A stretch of 64,000 bases of DNA from Microbispora hainanensis (GCF_036186745.1 NZ_CP108086.1:7998001-8062000), one strand, 5' to 3'; shown: positions 1 to 8,552, numbered from the stretch's first letter. The notes: a model not told the origin generated them from the sequence alone. Program-made: numbers and translations.

Positions 1-1243
1 GCTGCGCCGCTTCGAGCTGCACCCGCAGCCCGGCGATGGGCGTGCGCAGCTCGTGGGCGACGTCCGACGCGAACTGCCGCTGGCGGCGCGCGACGTCCTC
101 GAGTTCCTCCTTGGCCCGCTGCACCCGCCCCAGAGCCTGGTTGATCGTCCGGCTCAACCGGGTGATCTCCTGCGCGCTCCTCGGCACCGAGATGCCCGCG
201 CCCAGGTGGGCGAAGTCGATCCGGGACAGTTCGGCGCTCACCCCGTCCAGGGGGCGTAGCAGCCGTCCGCTCACCTTCCAGGCGATCCAGGCGTTCAGGG
301 CGATCAGCTCGGTGGTCTCCAGCGACACGAGCAACGGGAGACGGGGCCGCGCGAGGCCCAGCAGCGACTGCCCCGCCTCGACGACCACCCGGAGCGCGGA
401 GGGAAAGGCATCGGCGGGAAAGACAGCGGTGCACGTCGGCGTGGGCCGCGGGGCACCCGTGAGTGGTCCGGGGCTCCCCGCAGAGGTCCGGGACAGCGTC
501 CCCCGTGCGGCGGACGAGGACCCCATGGAGCCTGCCATGACCAGGCGGGGGACCCGGCCGGCGCCGCCGGCGCCCCGTGCCACCACATCTGACACCGTGC
601 CCCCTGACACCGTGCCCCCTGGCACCGCGCTCCCTGGCACCGTGCTCCCTGGCACCGCGCTCCCTGACACCGGCGAGCGGCCCACGGTGTGGGACAGAGC
701 GGTCGCGCACGGATCACACCGCCGTGGGACGGTCCTGGCTCTGGCCAGAACGTACATCCCCCCTCCCACGGGAAGGAGGGTGAGGAGCGTCATAGCGGTG
801 GCCAGCACGGTCATCTGCCCTCGGATCGTGCGGGGCGCCCAGCGCCTCCACAGGTCCGGCCGCCGGTCCGGACGCCGGTGGTCGTTCCCGCGGTTCGCCG
901 GGCCGGGTGACGACGCTCCGGCGTGACCGGAGGTCTCGTGCGCGTGCTCGGCGGAGGCGTGGCCTGCGGCGCCGGCCGCGGAGAGCCGGTGCTGCTGCCG
1001 GTCGGCTGTCGGGGGGCGGCGGGGAGCCCGCCTCCGGGATCCGTGTTCGCCGTTCTCCGCGCGAGAGGCGTTCGCGCGGTTCGCACCGTCGCCCGTCTCA
1101 TGCGCGGGCCAGGCGACCATCGAAGACCGGCCGGTCAGCACGTGCGCGAAGACCTTTGCGGCGGCCATCCACGCGAGCAGCGTGAAGAGCGTGAACAGCA
1201 GCCACAGCAGTATCAGGAAATCATCGTTCTTCAGGTCCACCAT
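1..1243 (-). CDS. Sensor histidine kinase, C-terminus cut by window edge
   Basis: This is a membrane sensor kinase of a two-component system; its catalytic ATPase domain lies beyond position 1. The minus frame is open without a stop from an ATG at 1243 (AAAGGG seven bases ahead) to the edge, 414 codons. In order it shows a hydrophobic N-terminal helix (residues about 9-27), a long charged and disordered stretch, a second helix from residue 144 (MTVLATAMTLLTLPVGGG), a periplasmic part with pentapeptide repeats, a weak third helix, a HAMP-like segment (RLLRPLDGVSAELSRIDF) and the HisKA box FASDVAHELRTP with phospho-acceptor His397. Two-helix kinases normally begin just before the HAMP-proximal pair. 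The first 140 residues may therefore be a separate small membrane protein read in frame, and the kinase may start near residue 130-144. Kinase assignment is firm; start and partner regulator are unknown. Confidence 0.75.
   Translation of the reverse strand, partial: MVDLKNDDFLILLWLLFTLFTLLAWMAAAKVFAHVLTGRSSMVAWPAHETGDGANRANASRAENGEHGSRRRAPRRPPTADRQQHRLSAAGAAGHASAEHAHETSGHAGASSPGPANRGNDHRRPDRRPDLWRRWAPRTIRGQMTVLATAMTLLTLLPVGGGMYVLARARTVPRRCDPCATALSHTVGRSPVSGSAVPGSTVPGSAVPGGTVSGGTVSDVVARGAGGAGRVPRLVMAGSMGSSSAARGTLSRTSAGSPGPLTGAPRPTPTCTAVFPADAFPSALRVVVEAGQSLLGLARPRLPLLVSLETTELIALNAWIAWKVSGRLLRPLDGVSAELSRIDFAHLGAGISVPRSAQEITRLSRTINQALGRVQRAKEELEDVARRQRQFASDVAHELRTPIAGLRVQLEAAQ
591..665. repeat. 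15-bp tandem repeat inside the kinase sensor region
   Basis: Five near-identical 15-bp units of the type GRCACCGYGCYCCCT run head to tail, with a decayed sixth unit after them. Read on the minus strand they encode a Gly/Ser-Val-Pro pentapeptide repeat in the extracytoplasmic segment of the histidine kinase. Because the unit is a multiple of three, copy-number change keeps the frame. Confidence 0.8.
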
Positions 1244-1440
1244 CGCCACCCTTTCGAAATAGGAATTCGAGGGATGCCAGGCTCCTGAGAGGGCCGGGGG
1301 GCGTGGCGTGTCGTCCGCTGCACATGATTCTTCGGTACCGCTCAGTCGAGGAAGTGCTTGCGCGTCGGCTCATAGGCGAGAGCGAGCCGACCGATACGAT
1401 CCTGAACCGCGGACGGGCTTCTTCGTATCGCACATGTGTG

Positions 1441-1446
1441 TAGGGT
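1441..1446 (+). promoter_or_regulatory. Possible -10 element of the LuxR regulator gene
   Basis: TAGGGT lies 53 bases before the first possible start of the ATPase/LuxR gene, in a 256-bp gap between divergent genes. I see no convincing -35 partner, so this is only a candidate. Nothing else is recognisable in the gap. Confidence 0.3.
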
Positions 1447-1499
1447 TACGCGCCTGCTCACCGCGCTGAGATCTACCATTCGGCCGCGTCCGGCCCCCG

Positions 1500-4412
1500 A
1501 TGACGGCGAACCGCATGGGCCTGTTGCGACGTCCTGTACGCCGGGTGTCTTATGGCTTCATGGGTAAGTTATCCCGGAATGTCCTGGATACGAGGTATAG
1601 GCCCAGTTCCCGGGAGACGTCCTGGCCCGGGTGGCGCGGCCGTGCCCGGGAGTGGGATCTCGTCGCCGACCGGCTCCGGGCGGCACGTGTGGGCGGGGGC
1701 GGCGTTCTGCTGGTCGAGGGCCAGCCGGGCGTCGGCAAGAGCCGCCTGCTCGACGTGGCCGCCATCACCGCGGGCAGGTGGGGATTCCGGGTGGTCCGCG
1801 GCGTCGCGGACGAGCTGACGCAGTTGATGCCGCTGGCCCCGCTGACCTCGGCGCTCGGGGAGATCTTCCTTCCCACCGGCGACGGCGGCGGCGTGTCCGG
1901 CCCGGCCGACCGGCGGCTGCAGTTGCTCGAGCAGCTGCAGGAACCGCTGGAGGCGCTGGTGGCCCACGGGCCCGTGCTGCTCACCCTGGACGACCTGCAG
2001 TGGACCGACCACATGACCATGCTGGCGGTGCGGTCGCTGACCCTGGACTTCGCCTCCTCCCCGCTCGTCTGGATGCTGGCCCGTACGACCGGCGGCGGCG
2101 ACATCCCCTGGCTCGACCGCGTGTTCAACGCGCTGGAGCGCGAGGGCGCGGCGCGGGTCCGGCTGGGGGCCCTGGACGACACGGCGGTGGCCGAGGTGGT
2201 CGCCGACGTCCTCGGGGCGGAGCCCGATCCGGACGTGCTGACCCTGGCCGGCATAGCGGACGCCAATCCCTTCCTGCTCGTCCACCTCATCGAGAAGCTC
2301 GAGCGCGAGGGCGGGTTCCGGACCGCCGACGGCCGCGTGCGGCTGGCGTCGGCGCGGCTGCCGTCGGCTCGGGCGGTCACCCGGGAACGCCTGGAGGAGC
2401 TGTCCCAGCCGACCAGGCACATGCTCCAGGTCGCCGGAATCCTGGGCCGTTCGTTCTCCGTGACGGACCTGGCCGAGATGCTCGGCGAATCGACGGGCGA
2501 TCTGCTGCCCATGCTGGAGGAGGCGATGTCGGCGGGCATCGTCGGATCCGCCGGGCACGAGCTGGCCTTCCGGCACGACCTCCTGTGGGAGGCGGCGACG
2601 GAGGGCCTGTCGACCGCCGTCCGGCAGGCCCTGCACCGCGAGGCGGGAGAGATGCTGCTCAAACGCGGCGGATCGGCCGTTCCCGCCGCCGCGCACCTCA
2701 TCCACAGCGCCGGCCCCGGTGACGTGTGCGCTCTGCTCGCGCTGGACCAGGCGGCGCGGGAGGTGCTGCGGTCCTCGCCGCATGCCGCCGCCGATCTCGC
2801 CACCCGGGCGCTGGAGCTGACCGATGCCGCCGATCCCGAATGGGTGAGCCGGGCCACCGTCGTGGTCGACGCCCTGACGGCCATCGGGCGGCTGGGCGAG
2901 GCCGCCGACCTCGCCCGCCGCGCGCTCGCCAGGGCTCCCTCCGCGCTGGCGCATCGCCTGCGCTGCGCGCTGGCGTACATCCTGCTGCTGAGCGGCCATC
3001 CGGCCGACGCCGTGTCCCAGGCCGAGGGGCTGCTCCGCGAGGAGGACATCTCCCGTGACCTTCGCGACGTCGCCGAGTGGACGGTCTTCTGGGGGCTCAT
3101 CACCCTGAACGACGTCGCGGAGGGACAACGGCGGGCCGAGGCCGTCCTCTCCGACCGGGACGGGCATTCCGACACGGCGGTGGTGGGCGCCCTGCTGATG
3201 CTCTCCCGATGCGCCATGATCGACGGCCGGGTCGACGACTCGTTCAGGCATCTGGACGAGGCCCTGCGGATCGGCAACCGCGGCGCCGTGGAGGCCGTCC
3301 AGCGACCGTACACCCGGCTGCTGCTGGGTCATCTTCACCGGTGCCTGTGTCAGTTCGACGCGGCCGACCTGGCCATCCGGGCGGCCGAGGAGGAGATCGA
3401 GACCCTCGGCGTCACCGTGCTGGCCGCGCAGCCCTCGCTCTTCCGCGCCCGCGTCAAACTGGCCGCCGCCCGCCTCGACGACGCCGTCGCAGAGGCCGAG
3501 GCCGGAATGACGATCGCGGACGAGATGGGCACGCACGGGTTCATCCGCGTGGGGCTGTCGATCCTCGCGTACATCGCCGTACGGCGCGGCGACATAAACG
3601 CCGCGGTCCGGTACATCAAGAGGTACGCGTGCGAGCCCGGCACCGCCGGGATGCTCTTCGGATCGGCCTGGGAAAGGTGGGTGGAGGCCGTGATCGCCGA
3701 GAGCCAGGGCGATCTCGATCGGGCCACGGACATTCTCCGCGGCACCTACACCGACACCGACCAGCAACGACGCACGCTCATGACGGCCCCCCTCGCGGCC
3801 GTCTTCATGACCCGGCTGGCGCTGGACACGAGAAACCGGGCGTACGCGCAGACCATCGTCGACACGGCCGACCACCTCGCACGGAGGAACCCCGGCTATC
3901 CCATCTTCGCCGCCGCGGCCGCGCACGCTCGCGGTCTTCTGCACGCCGACCCCGCCGACCTCGCCTTCGCCGCCGCCAACCACCCGCAAACGTGGGAGCG
4001 CGCCTCGGCCGCCGAGGACCTCGGAGTCCTGCTCATGAAGACCGGCGCCTCCGCCGACCGCGAGCGGGCCATCAACAGCCTCGACCAGGCGCACGACGGC
4101 TACCAGCGGATCGGCGCCCTCCGGGGCGCGGCCCGCGTGCGGGCGCGCCTGCGGGCGCTGGGCGTCCGGCGCCGTCACTGGGTCCAGTCGCACCAGCAGG
4201 AGTTCGGCTGGAACAGCCTCACCGACACCGAACGCGCGGTGGCGGAGCTGATCGCCCAGGGGTTGACCAACCGCCAGGCCGCCGCCCGGATGTTCCTGTC
4301 TCCGCATACGGTCTCGGCCCATCTTCGCCGGATCTTCGCCAAGCTCGACATCGCGTCCCGGGCCGAGCTCGCCCGCATCTTCGCCGAGGAGCACCCGGAC
4401 CACGACGCGTAG
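1500..4412 (+). CDS. Large ATP-binding LuxR-family transcriptional regulator
   Basis: This is a LAL-type (MalT-like) regulator of up to 970 residues. An N-terminal AAA/STAND ATPase domain has Walker A GQPGVGKS at residues 74-81 and Walker B LLTLDDLQWTD at about 160-170. A long helical, TPR-like middle follows. The C-terminal LuxR helix-turn-helix begins near LTDTERAVAELIAQGLTN and contains NRQAAARMFLSPHTVSAHL. Such proteins usually bind an inducer and ATP, oligomerise and activate transcription. The start is unclear: ATG 1500 has no Shine-Dalgarno, and ATG 1560 would still keep the whole ATPase domain. The gene stands alone between the divergent kinase and the convergent tauD. Whether it controls either neighbour cannot be told from the sequence. 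Confidence 0.9.
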   Translation: MTANRMGLLRRPVRRVSYGFMGKLSRNVLDTRYRPSSRETSWPGWRGRAREWDLVADRLRAARVGGGGVLLVEGQPGVGKSRLLDVAAITAGRWGFRVVRGVADELTQLMPLAPLTSALGEIFLPTGDGGGVSGPADRRLQLLEQLQEPLEALVAHGPVLLTLDDLQWTDHMTMLAVRSLTLDFASSPLVWMLARTTGGGDIPWLDRVFNALEREGAARVRLGALDDTAVAEVVADVLGAEPDPDVLTLAGIADANPFLLVHLIEKLEREGGFRTADGRVRLASARLPSARAVTRERLEELSQPTRHMLQVAGILGRSFSVTDLAEMLGESTGDLLPMLEEAMSAGIVGSAGHELAFRHDLLWEAATEGLSTAVRQALHREAGEMLLKRGGSAVPAAAHLIHSAGPGDVCALLALDQAAREVLRSSPHAAADLATRALELTDAADPEWVSRATVVVDALTAIGRLGEAADLARRALARAPSALAHRLRCALAYILLLSGHPADAVSQAEGLLREEDISRDLRDVAEWTVFWGLITLNDVAEGQRRAEAVLSDRDGHSDTAVVGALLMLSRCAMIDGRVDDSFRHLDEALRIGNRGAVEAVQRPYTRLLLGHLHRCLCQFDAADLAIRAAEEEIETLGVTVLAAQPSLFRARVKLAAARLDDAVAEAEAGMTIADEMGTHGFIRVGLSILAYIAVRRGDINAAVRYIKRYACEPGTAGMLFGSAWERWVEAVIAESQGDLDRATDILRGTYTDTDQQRRTLMTAPLAAVFMTRLALDTRNRAYAQTIVDTADHLARRNPGYPIFAAAAAHARGLLHADPADLAFAAANHPQTWERASAAEDLGVLLMKTGASADRERAINSLDQAHDGYQRIGALRGAARVRARLRALGVRRRHWVQSHQQEFGWNSLTDTERAVAELIAQGLTNRQAAARMFLSPHTVSAHLRRIFAKLDIASRAELARIFAEEHPDHDA

Positions 4413-4442
4413 CCCGCGTCCCCGCCCGCTCCCCCCGCCCGG

Positions 4443-5315
4443 TCACCCGTCCGTACGGCCGGGTCCGAAGGGGCGGTCGCCGCGGAGGGTGATGCGGTGC
4501 ATCACGCGGTGCGCGTCGCCGTAGTCGCGGTTGGCGTAGTGGGCGGTGCTCCGGTTGTCCCACATGGCGACGTCGCCGATCCTCCAGCGGTGGCGCACGA
4601 TGTGCTCGGGCTTGGTGAGGTGGGCGTACAGCAGGTCGAGAACGGCCCGGCTCTCCGCCTCGGACAGGCCGACGATGTGGGACGTGAACCCGGGGTTGAC
4701 GAAGATCCCCTTGCGGCCGGTCTCGGGGTGGACGCGTACCACGGGGTGCTCCACCGGCTCCAGCCGGGTGACGAGCTCGCCGTCCCAGACGTTGCCCTTG
4801 CCGCCGCGGCGCTGGGCCAGGTAGTAACCGAACTCGCGGTTGCCGTCGTGGACCGCGGTGAGCCGGTCGGCCAGTTCCTTGACGGGTTCCGACAGGGAGT
4901 CGTACGCGAGCTGGGCGTCGGCCCAGCTCGTGTCGCCGCCGGTGGGCGGGAGGACCACGGCGCGCAGGATGGAGCCGAGCGGCGGACGGGGCATGAACGT
5001 GACGTCGGTGTGCCAGACGTCGGCGAAGCCGTTGTCGGCGCTGTCGAGCGCGTAGATCTCCGGATGCGCCTCGTCGACGCCTCCGACCACCGGGTGGGAG
5101 GCGGTCAGCTCGCCGAGACGGCGGCCGAGAGCCACCTGCCCGTCGTCGTCCAGGCGCTGATCGCGGAAGAAGAGCACCTTCCGATCGACCAGGGCGGCAC
5201 GCACCGCGGCCAGTTCCTCGTCGGTGGCGGTCGCCAGGTCCAGTCCCTCGACCTCCGCGCCGAAGTGGGGTCCGAGAGGCCGCAGGGTCAGCCGTTCGGC
5301 GGTCGGTGTGGTCAT
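4443..5315 (-). CDS. tauD: TauD/TfdA-family Fe(II)/2-oxoglutarate dioxygenase
   Basis: This is an Fe(II)- and 2-oxoglutarate-dependent dioxygenase that, in TauD, hydroxylates taurine so that it releases sulfite and aminoacetaldehyde. At 290 residues it has the usual length. The iron triad is visible as His102 and Asp104 in WHTDVTF and His259 in STAHYANRDY; Arg274 in VMHRITLRG matches the 2-oxoglutarate-binding Arg. A GAGGAGG ribosome site precedes the ATG. It is the last gene of a minus-strand operon behind a TauABC-type importer, 30 bp after the ATPase gene, so it most likely desulfonates the imported compound in the cytoplasm. Taurine itself is inferred; other alkanesulfonates or sulfate esters are possible in this family. 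Confidence 0.9.
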   Translation of the reverse strand: MTTPTAERLTLRPLGPHFGAEVEGLDLATATDEELAAVRAALVDRKVLFFRDQRLDDDGQVALGRRLGELTASHPVVGGVDEAHPEIYALDSADNGFADVWHTDVTFMPRPPLGSILRAVVLPPTGGDTSWADAQLAYDSLSEPVKELADRLTAVHDGNREFGYYLAQRRGGKGNVWDGELVTRLEPVEHPVVRVHPETGRKGIFVNPGFTSHIVGLSEAESRAVLDLLYAHLTKPEHIVRHRWRIGDVAMWDNRSTAHYANRDYGDAHRVMHRITLRGDRPFGPGRTDG

Positions 5316-5345
5316 CTCACTGTCCTCCTCGTTGGTGTGGCGCTT

Positions 5346-6161
5346 TCACGCGGCCGCGGCGCGTACGGCGTGGCCGACCTCGGCGCGGAGCGCGGCGTAC
5401 TCGGGAAGGGCGCGTAGTTCGTCCGGTTCCACCCCGGTGCGCGGAAGGGTGACGTCAAGGTCCAGCGCGATCCGGCCCGGCCGGCGGGTGAGCACGACGA
5501 CGCGGCTGCCGAGGAAAACGGCCTCCTCGACGCTGTGGGTGACGAACACCGACGTCCGGCCGGTCTGCGCGCTCACCCGGCGCAGGTCCTCCTGCAGGCG
5601 CTCGCGGGTGAGCGCGTCCAGGGCGGCGAACGGCTCGTCGAGCAGCAGCAGCGGGTCGTCGCCCGCGAGCGCCCTGGCGATCGCCACGCGCTGCTGCTGC
5701 CCCCCGGAGATCTGCCAGATCCTCCGGTCGGCCACGTCGTGCAGGCCGACCCGTTCCAGCAGTTCGGGCACCCGGCGGGCACGTTCCGCACGGGGCACTC
5801 CGGCGTAGCGCAGGGCCAGCTCGACGTTGCCGCCCACGGTCTTCCACGGAAACAGGCGGGGCTGCTGGAAGACGATCCCGGCGCCTGCGCCCGGGACCGG
5901 CTCGGCGCCACCGGTCCGTACGGTGCCGGAGGTCGGCCGCTCGAAGCCCGCGACGAGGCGCAGCAGCGTGCTCTTGCCGCATCCGGACGCCCCGACGAGC
6001 ACGAGGAAGGCGCCGGGAGGGATGGTCAGGGAGATCGGCCCCAGGGCGGCGACCGGACCTCCCGGGCCGCCGTAGACGTGTTCGACCTCGTGCAGGTGGA
6101 CGGCGGCGGCCTCCTCGCCCGTCCCGGCCGGGGCGGCGGCCGCCTCAGGGCGCGAGGACAT
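5346..6161 (-). CDS. tauB: Sulfonate/taurine ABC transporter ATP-binding protein
   Basis: This is the ATPase of a TauABC/SsuABC-type importer (271 residues from this start). Walker A is GASGCGKST, the Q-loop is GIVFQQPRLFPW, the signature is ISGGQQQRVAIARAL, Walker B is LLLLDEPFAALD, and the switch is VTHSVEEAVFLG. The PRLFPW and VEEAVFL features are typical of the nitrate/sulfonate/taurine ATPase subfamily. I chose the ATG at 6161, which overlaps the end of tauA by 17 bases; an in-frame ATG at 6194 would add eleven residues. It works with the permease and binding protein encoded upstream. Confidence 0.92.
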   Translation of the reverse strand: MSSRPEAAAAPAGTGEEAAAVHLHEVEHVYGGPGGPVAALGPISLTIPPGAFLVLVGASGCGKSTLLRLVAGFERPTSGTVRTGGAEPVPGAGAGIVFQQPRLFPWKTVGGNVELALRYAGVPRAERARRVPELLERVGLHDVADRRIWQISGGQQQRVAIARALAGDDPLLLLDEPFAALDALTRERLQEDLRRVSAQTGRTSVFVTHSVEEAVFLGSRVVVLTRRPGRIALDLDVTLPRTGVEPDELRALPEYAALRAEVGHAVRAAAA

Positions 6162-7206
6162 CGGGAAGCCCCTTGGTGTAGATCGCCCGTTCAACCGTGG
6201 CGAGGTCGGGCACCGCGTCGATCTTCTGCTGGTCCTTGAGGAACTGCGCCGCGCTCACCAGGTTCTGCGCCAGGCCGCCGACCTTGTCCGGCGTGCCGAG
6301 CCACTCCGGCGAGGACAGGTCGGCCGGCCTGAGGAAGACGCCCTGGCTGAGCTGCTCCTTGGCCGCGTCCTTGCCGATGTTGAGCTCCGCGCCCACCGCC
6401 TGGGCCGCGGCGTCGGGGTCGTCCGCGATCAGGTCGAGCGCCCTGGCCTCGGCCTTGCGCCAGGCGTCCACCACGTCGGGGTGCGCCTGGACGAACGCGG
6501 TGGACACCACGCCCAGGTCGAGGGTCGGCTTGCCCGCCGTCGCCAGCTCCCGGCTGCTGATGATCGTCTTGCCGGTCTTCTTGATCTCGTCGAGCGTGGG
6601 CAGCCAGACGTAGGCGGCGTCGATATCGCCGCGGGTCCAGGACGCCAGGATGTCCTGCGGCTCCAGGTCGACGATGTTCACCTCGGACTCCCGCACCCCG
6701 GCCTTGTCGAGCGCGGCGAGCAGGCTGTAGTGGGACGTCGAGGCGAACGGCGTCGCCACCTTCCTGCCGCGCAGGCCCTCCACGGACGAGATGCCGGTGC
6801 CGTCGCGGGCGACCAGCGCCTCGTTGTCACCGGCCACGTCGAGCACGAACGCCACCTGGTAGGGGATGTTGAGCGGCGCGGACAGCCCGCGCGCGACCGG
6901 GCTCGACCCGATGGCCGCGATGTCCACGCTCTTGGCCACGAAGGCCGTGTTGATGCTCGCGCCGGAGTCGAACTTGGTCCACTTGACGGTGTAGCCGGGC
7001 AGCGCCTGCTCCAGCCACCCCTTGTTCTTCACGATGAGGTCCCCGCTGGGGAACGCCTGATAGGCGATGCGGATGGTGCGGTCCGCCGCGTCGCCGCCGC
7101 CTCCGCTCGTGCCGGAGGCCGCGCCGTCGCCGCACGCGGCGAGGACGGCGGCCGTCGCGGCGGCCAGGGCGACGGAGAGCAGGCGCGTGAGGCGTGGTCG
7201 TGACAT
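6145..7206 (-). CDS. tauA: Sulfonate/taurine ABC transporter substrate-binding lipoprotein
   Basis: This is the extracellular receptor of the taurine/sulfonate importer, 353 residues. The signal peptide ends in a lipobox (AAVLAACGDG), so it should be lipid-anchored. The mature part follows the NMT1/TauA/SsuA pattern: IRIAYQAFPSGDLIVKNKGW near the start, and a middle segment (VDIAAIGSSPVARGL) typical of the two-lobed periplasmic-binding fold. The frame stays open upstream into the permease gene, but the lipoprotein signal starting at ATG 7206 fixes the start. Between this gene and the permease is a 110-bp spacer with a 14-bp tandem repeat. Confidence 0.92.
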   Translation of the reverse strand: MSRPRLTRLLSVALAAATAAVLAACGDGAASGTSGGGGDAADRTIRIAYQAFPSGDLIVKNKGWLEQALPGYTVKWTKFDSGASINTAFVAKSVDIAAIGSSPVARGLSAPLNIPYQVAFVLDVAGDNEALVARDGTGISSVEGLRGRKVATPFASTSHYSLLAALDKAGVRESEVNIVDLEPQDILASWTRGDIDAAYVWLPTLDEIKKTGKTIISSRELATAGKPTLDLGVVSTAFVQAHPDVVDAWRKAEARALDLIADDPDAAAQAVGAELNIGKDAAKEQLSQGVFLRPADLSSPEWLGTPDKVGGLAQNLVSAAQFLKDQQKIDAVPDLATVERAIYTKGLPDVLAP

Positions 7207-7232
7207 GGCGGAGGGTTCCTTCTGCGGTGGGA

Positions 7233-7274
7233 GGGAGGCGGTGGAAGGGAGGCGGTGGAAGGGAGGCGGTGGAA
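7233..7274. repeat. 14-bp tandem repeat upstream of tauA
   Basis: Three exact copies of GGGAGGCGGTGGAA lie in the spacer between the permease gene and tauA. On the mRNA strand this is a pyrimidine-rich TTCCACCGCCTCCC repeat ending 26 bases before the tauA start codon. Its 14-bp period fits its non-coding position. Confidence 0.8.
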
Positions 7275-7316
7275 GGGAGTGCGGCTGGAGGGAGATCGAC
7301 GGTGCCGGACAGGGGC

Positions 7317-8249
7317 TCAGACGCGGCCGCGCCAGGGGATGAGCCGGTTCTCCGCGACGCGCAACAGGCCGTCGATCAGCAGCCCGGACAGGCCGATCGC
7401 GAGCAGCCCGAGCACCACGACGTCGGTCTGCAGGTAGCGCTGGGCGTCGCGGACCATCCCCCCGATGCCCGGCACGCCGTTGACGGTCTCCGCCGCGACG
7501 ACCGAGGAGTACGCGACCCCGACGGCCAGCCGGACACCGGTGAAGATCTCCGGCAGCGCGGCCGGCAGCACCACGTCCTTGATCACGTCCCGTCGTGACG
7601 CGCCCAGCGCCCGGGCCGCCTCCACCAGGCCGGTCGGCGCGCCGTGGACGGCCGCGGCGGTGGCCACGGCGACCGGCGGGAGCGCGGCGATGGCGAGCAG
7701 CCACAGCTTGGGCGTCTCGTCGATGCCGAACCAGATGATCAGCAGGCTGAAGTACGCCAGCGGAGGCAGTGCCCGTACGAACGTCACGACCGGCTCGGCC
7801 ACGAGGCGGATCCACGGCACGGTGCCCAGGACGACGCCGAGGGCGAGCCCGGCCACCACGCCGAGCGCCGAGCCGATGAGGATGCGGCGCAGGCTGATCG
7901 CCAGATGCTCGACGAGCAGGTGACCGCTGTAGCCGCGGACGCCATCGTGCGTGGTGGACAGCAGGACGAGCTGGTCCCACACGGCCCGGGGCGCGGGGAC
8001 GAACGACGGATTGCCCGCCGCGACCGCCGCCAGCTGCCACAACGCGAGCAGTGCGAGCAGCGACAGCACCCGCACGCCGATCCGGCGGGCGCTGCGCCCT
8101 CGCCGGCCCGGACCGGAGACGGCGGGCGCCCCTTCGACAGGCGCCCCTTCGACAGGCGCTGCCTCGCCGGGCGCTCCCTCGCCGGGAAGGAGCGAACGGG
8201 GAGCCGCCGAGGGGGATCTGGAGGGGGCTCTTGAGGGGGATGACGTCAC
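7317..8249 (-). CDS. tauC: Sulfonate/taurine ABC transporter permease
   Basis: This is the inner-membrane channel subunit (about 310 residues) with a BPD_transp_1 core. It has an N-terminal helix (LSLLALLALWQLAAVAAG), several further membrane segments and the EAA loop, seen as ARALGASRRDVIKDVVLPAALPEI in two parts: ARALGASRRDVIK and VVLPAALPEIFTG. The start is uncertain. GTG 8249 has GGAG eight bases ahead; GTG 8279 would add ten residues. The first 60 residues are Pro/Ala/Ser-rich and contain a 15-bp tandem repeat, unusual for a TauC homologue. It is the first structural gene of the operon and lies 136 bp after a Cys-containing leader peptide. Confidence 0.9.
   Translation of the reverse strand: MTSSPSRAPSRSPSAAPRSLLPGEGAPGEAAPVEGAPVEGAPAVSGPGRRGRSARRIGVRVLSLLALLALWQLAAVAAGNPSFVPAPRAVWDQLVLLSTTHDGVRGYSGHLLVEHLAISLRRILIGSALGVVAGLALGVVLGTVPWIRLVAEPVVTFVRALPPLAYFSLLIIWFGIDETPKLWLLAIAALPPVAVATAAAVHGAPTGLVEAARALGASRRDVIKDVVLPAALPEIFTGVRLAVGVAYSSVVAAETVNGVPGIGGMVRDAQRYLQTDVVVLGLLAIGLSGLLIDGLLRVAENRLIPWRGRV
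8125..8184. repeat. 15-bp tandem repeat in the tauC N-terminus
   Basis: Four 15-bp units lie head to tail, the first two identical (GGCGCCCCTTCGACA). They encode a Val/Gly-Glu-Gly-Ala-Pro pentapeptide repeat in the cytoplasmic N-terminal tail of the permease. Confidence 0.75.
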
Positions 8250-8385
8250 AGTGGTCGCTCCGTGTGGAGGGCGCCGCACCGCCGGGAGGCGAGGCGGGCA
8301 CGGCGCGGCGACGGATGGGGGGGCGTCCGGTGAGGGTGACCACGCCGGACGGGGCCCGTACGGGGGACCGGACGGGGAGCACGGT

Positions 8386-8463
8386 TCAGGAGCGACAGGC
8401 CGAGCCGTTCAGACGGCACAGGTCGACGTGCCGACGCCGGACCAACCACGATGCCGTAAACAC
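8386..8463 (-). CDS. Cysteine-type leader peptide of the tau operon
   Basis: This 25-residue ORF starts at GTG 8463 and stops at 8386, 136 bp before the tauC start used here. It begins MFTASW, has the core VRRRHVDLC and ends NGSACRS. The RR-x-H-V-D-L core and the near-terminal Cys-Arg match the short putative leader peptides found before sulfur-metabolism genes in Streptomyces and related genera. These are thought to sense cysteine supply through stalling at Cys codons. Here there are two Cys codons, at positions 15 and 23. A -10-like TAGGAA lies six bases before the GTG, so the message may be leaderless. It is too short for ordinary gene calling. Identity as a leader rests on family pattern and position; cysteine control is inferred. 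Confidence 0.8.
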   Translation of the reverse strand: MFTASWLVRRRHVDLCRLNGSACRS

Positions 8464-8471
8464 AGATATTT

Positions 8472-8488
8472 CCTACCAAATTTGTAGG
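8472..8488. promoter_or_regulatory. CCTA-N9-TAGG palindrome, candidate sulfur operator of tau
   Basis: CCTACCAAATTTGTAGG is a 17-bp inverted repeat (CCTAC/GTAGG arms) eight bases before the tau leader-peptide start, overlapping the likely -10. The same CCTA-N9-TAGG layout recurs at 48972-48988 before the second leader peptide, so it is probably the binding site of a shared sulfur-status regulator. Confidence 0.65.
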
Positions 8489-8540
8489 GTGATGGCAATC
8501 ACCGCACGGTGGCGCCGCGCTGCCGGCTCACGGGGTGGAG

Positions 8541-8546
8541 TAGGGT
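8541..8546 (+). promoter_or_regulatory. -10 element of a probable leaderless transcript
   Basis: TAGGGT ends six bases before the GTG of the methyltransferase gene, the spacing expected when transcription starts at the start codon. No Shine-Dalgarno is present. Confidence 0.5.
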
Positions 8547-8552
8547 CGCCGG

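Noticed and set aside
1221..1433. 70-codon minus-strand ORF before the histidine kinase
   Set aside because: It overlaps the likely kinase ribosome site in another frame and shows no hydrophobic or domain pattern.
1550..4403. Two very long antisense open frames opposite the LuxR-type regulator
   Set aside because: They follow from high-GC codon bias in the real gene, have no recognisable domains and are rich in Arg, Pro and Ser or in Gly, Asp and His as typical shadow frames.
8324..8351. CGTCCGG/CCGGACG inverted repeat between tau leader and tauC as the attenuator
   Set aside because: The stem is only 7 bp with a 14-nt loop in very GC-rich sequence, where such pairings are common; I cannot single it out without folding.
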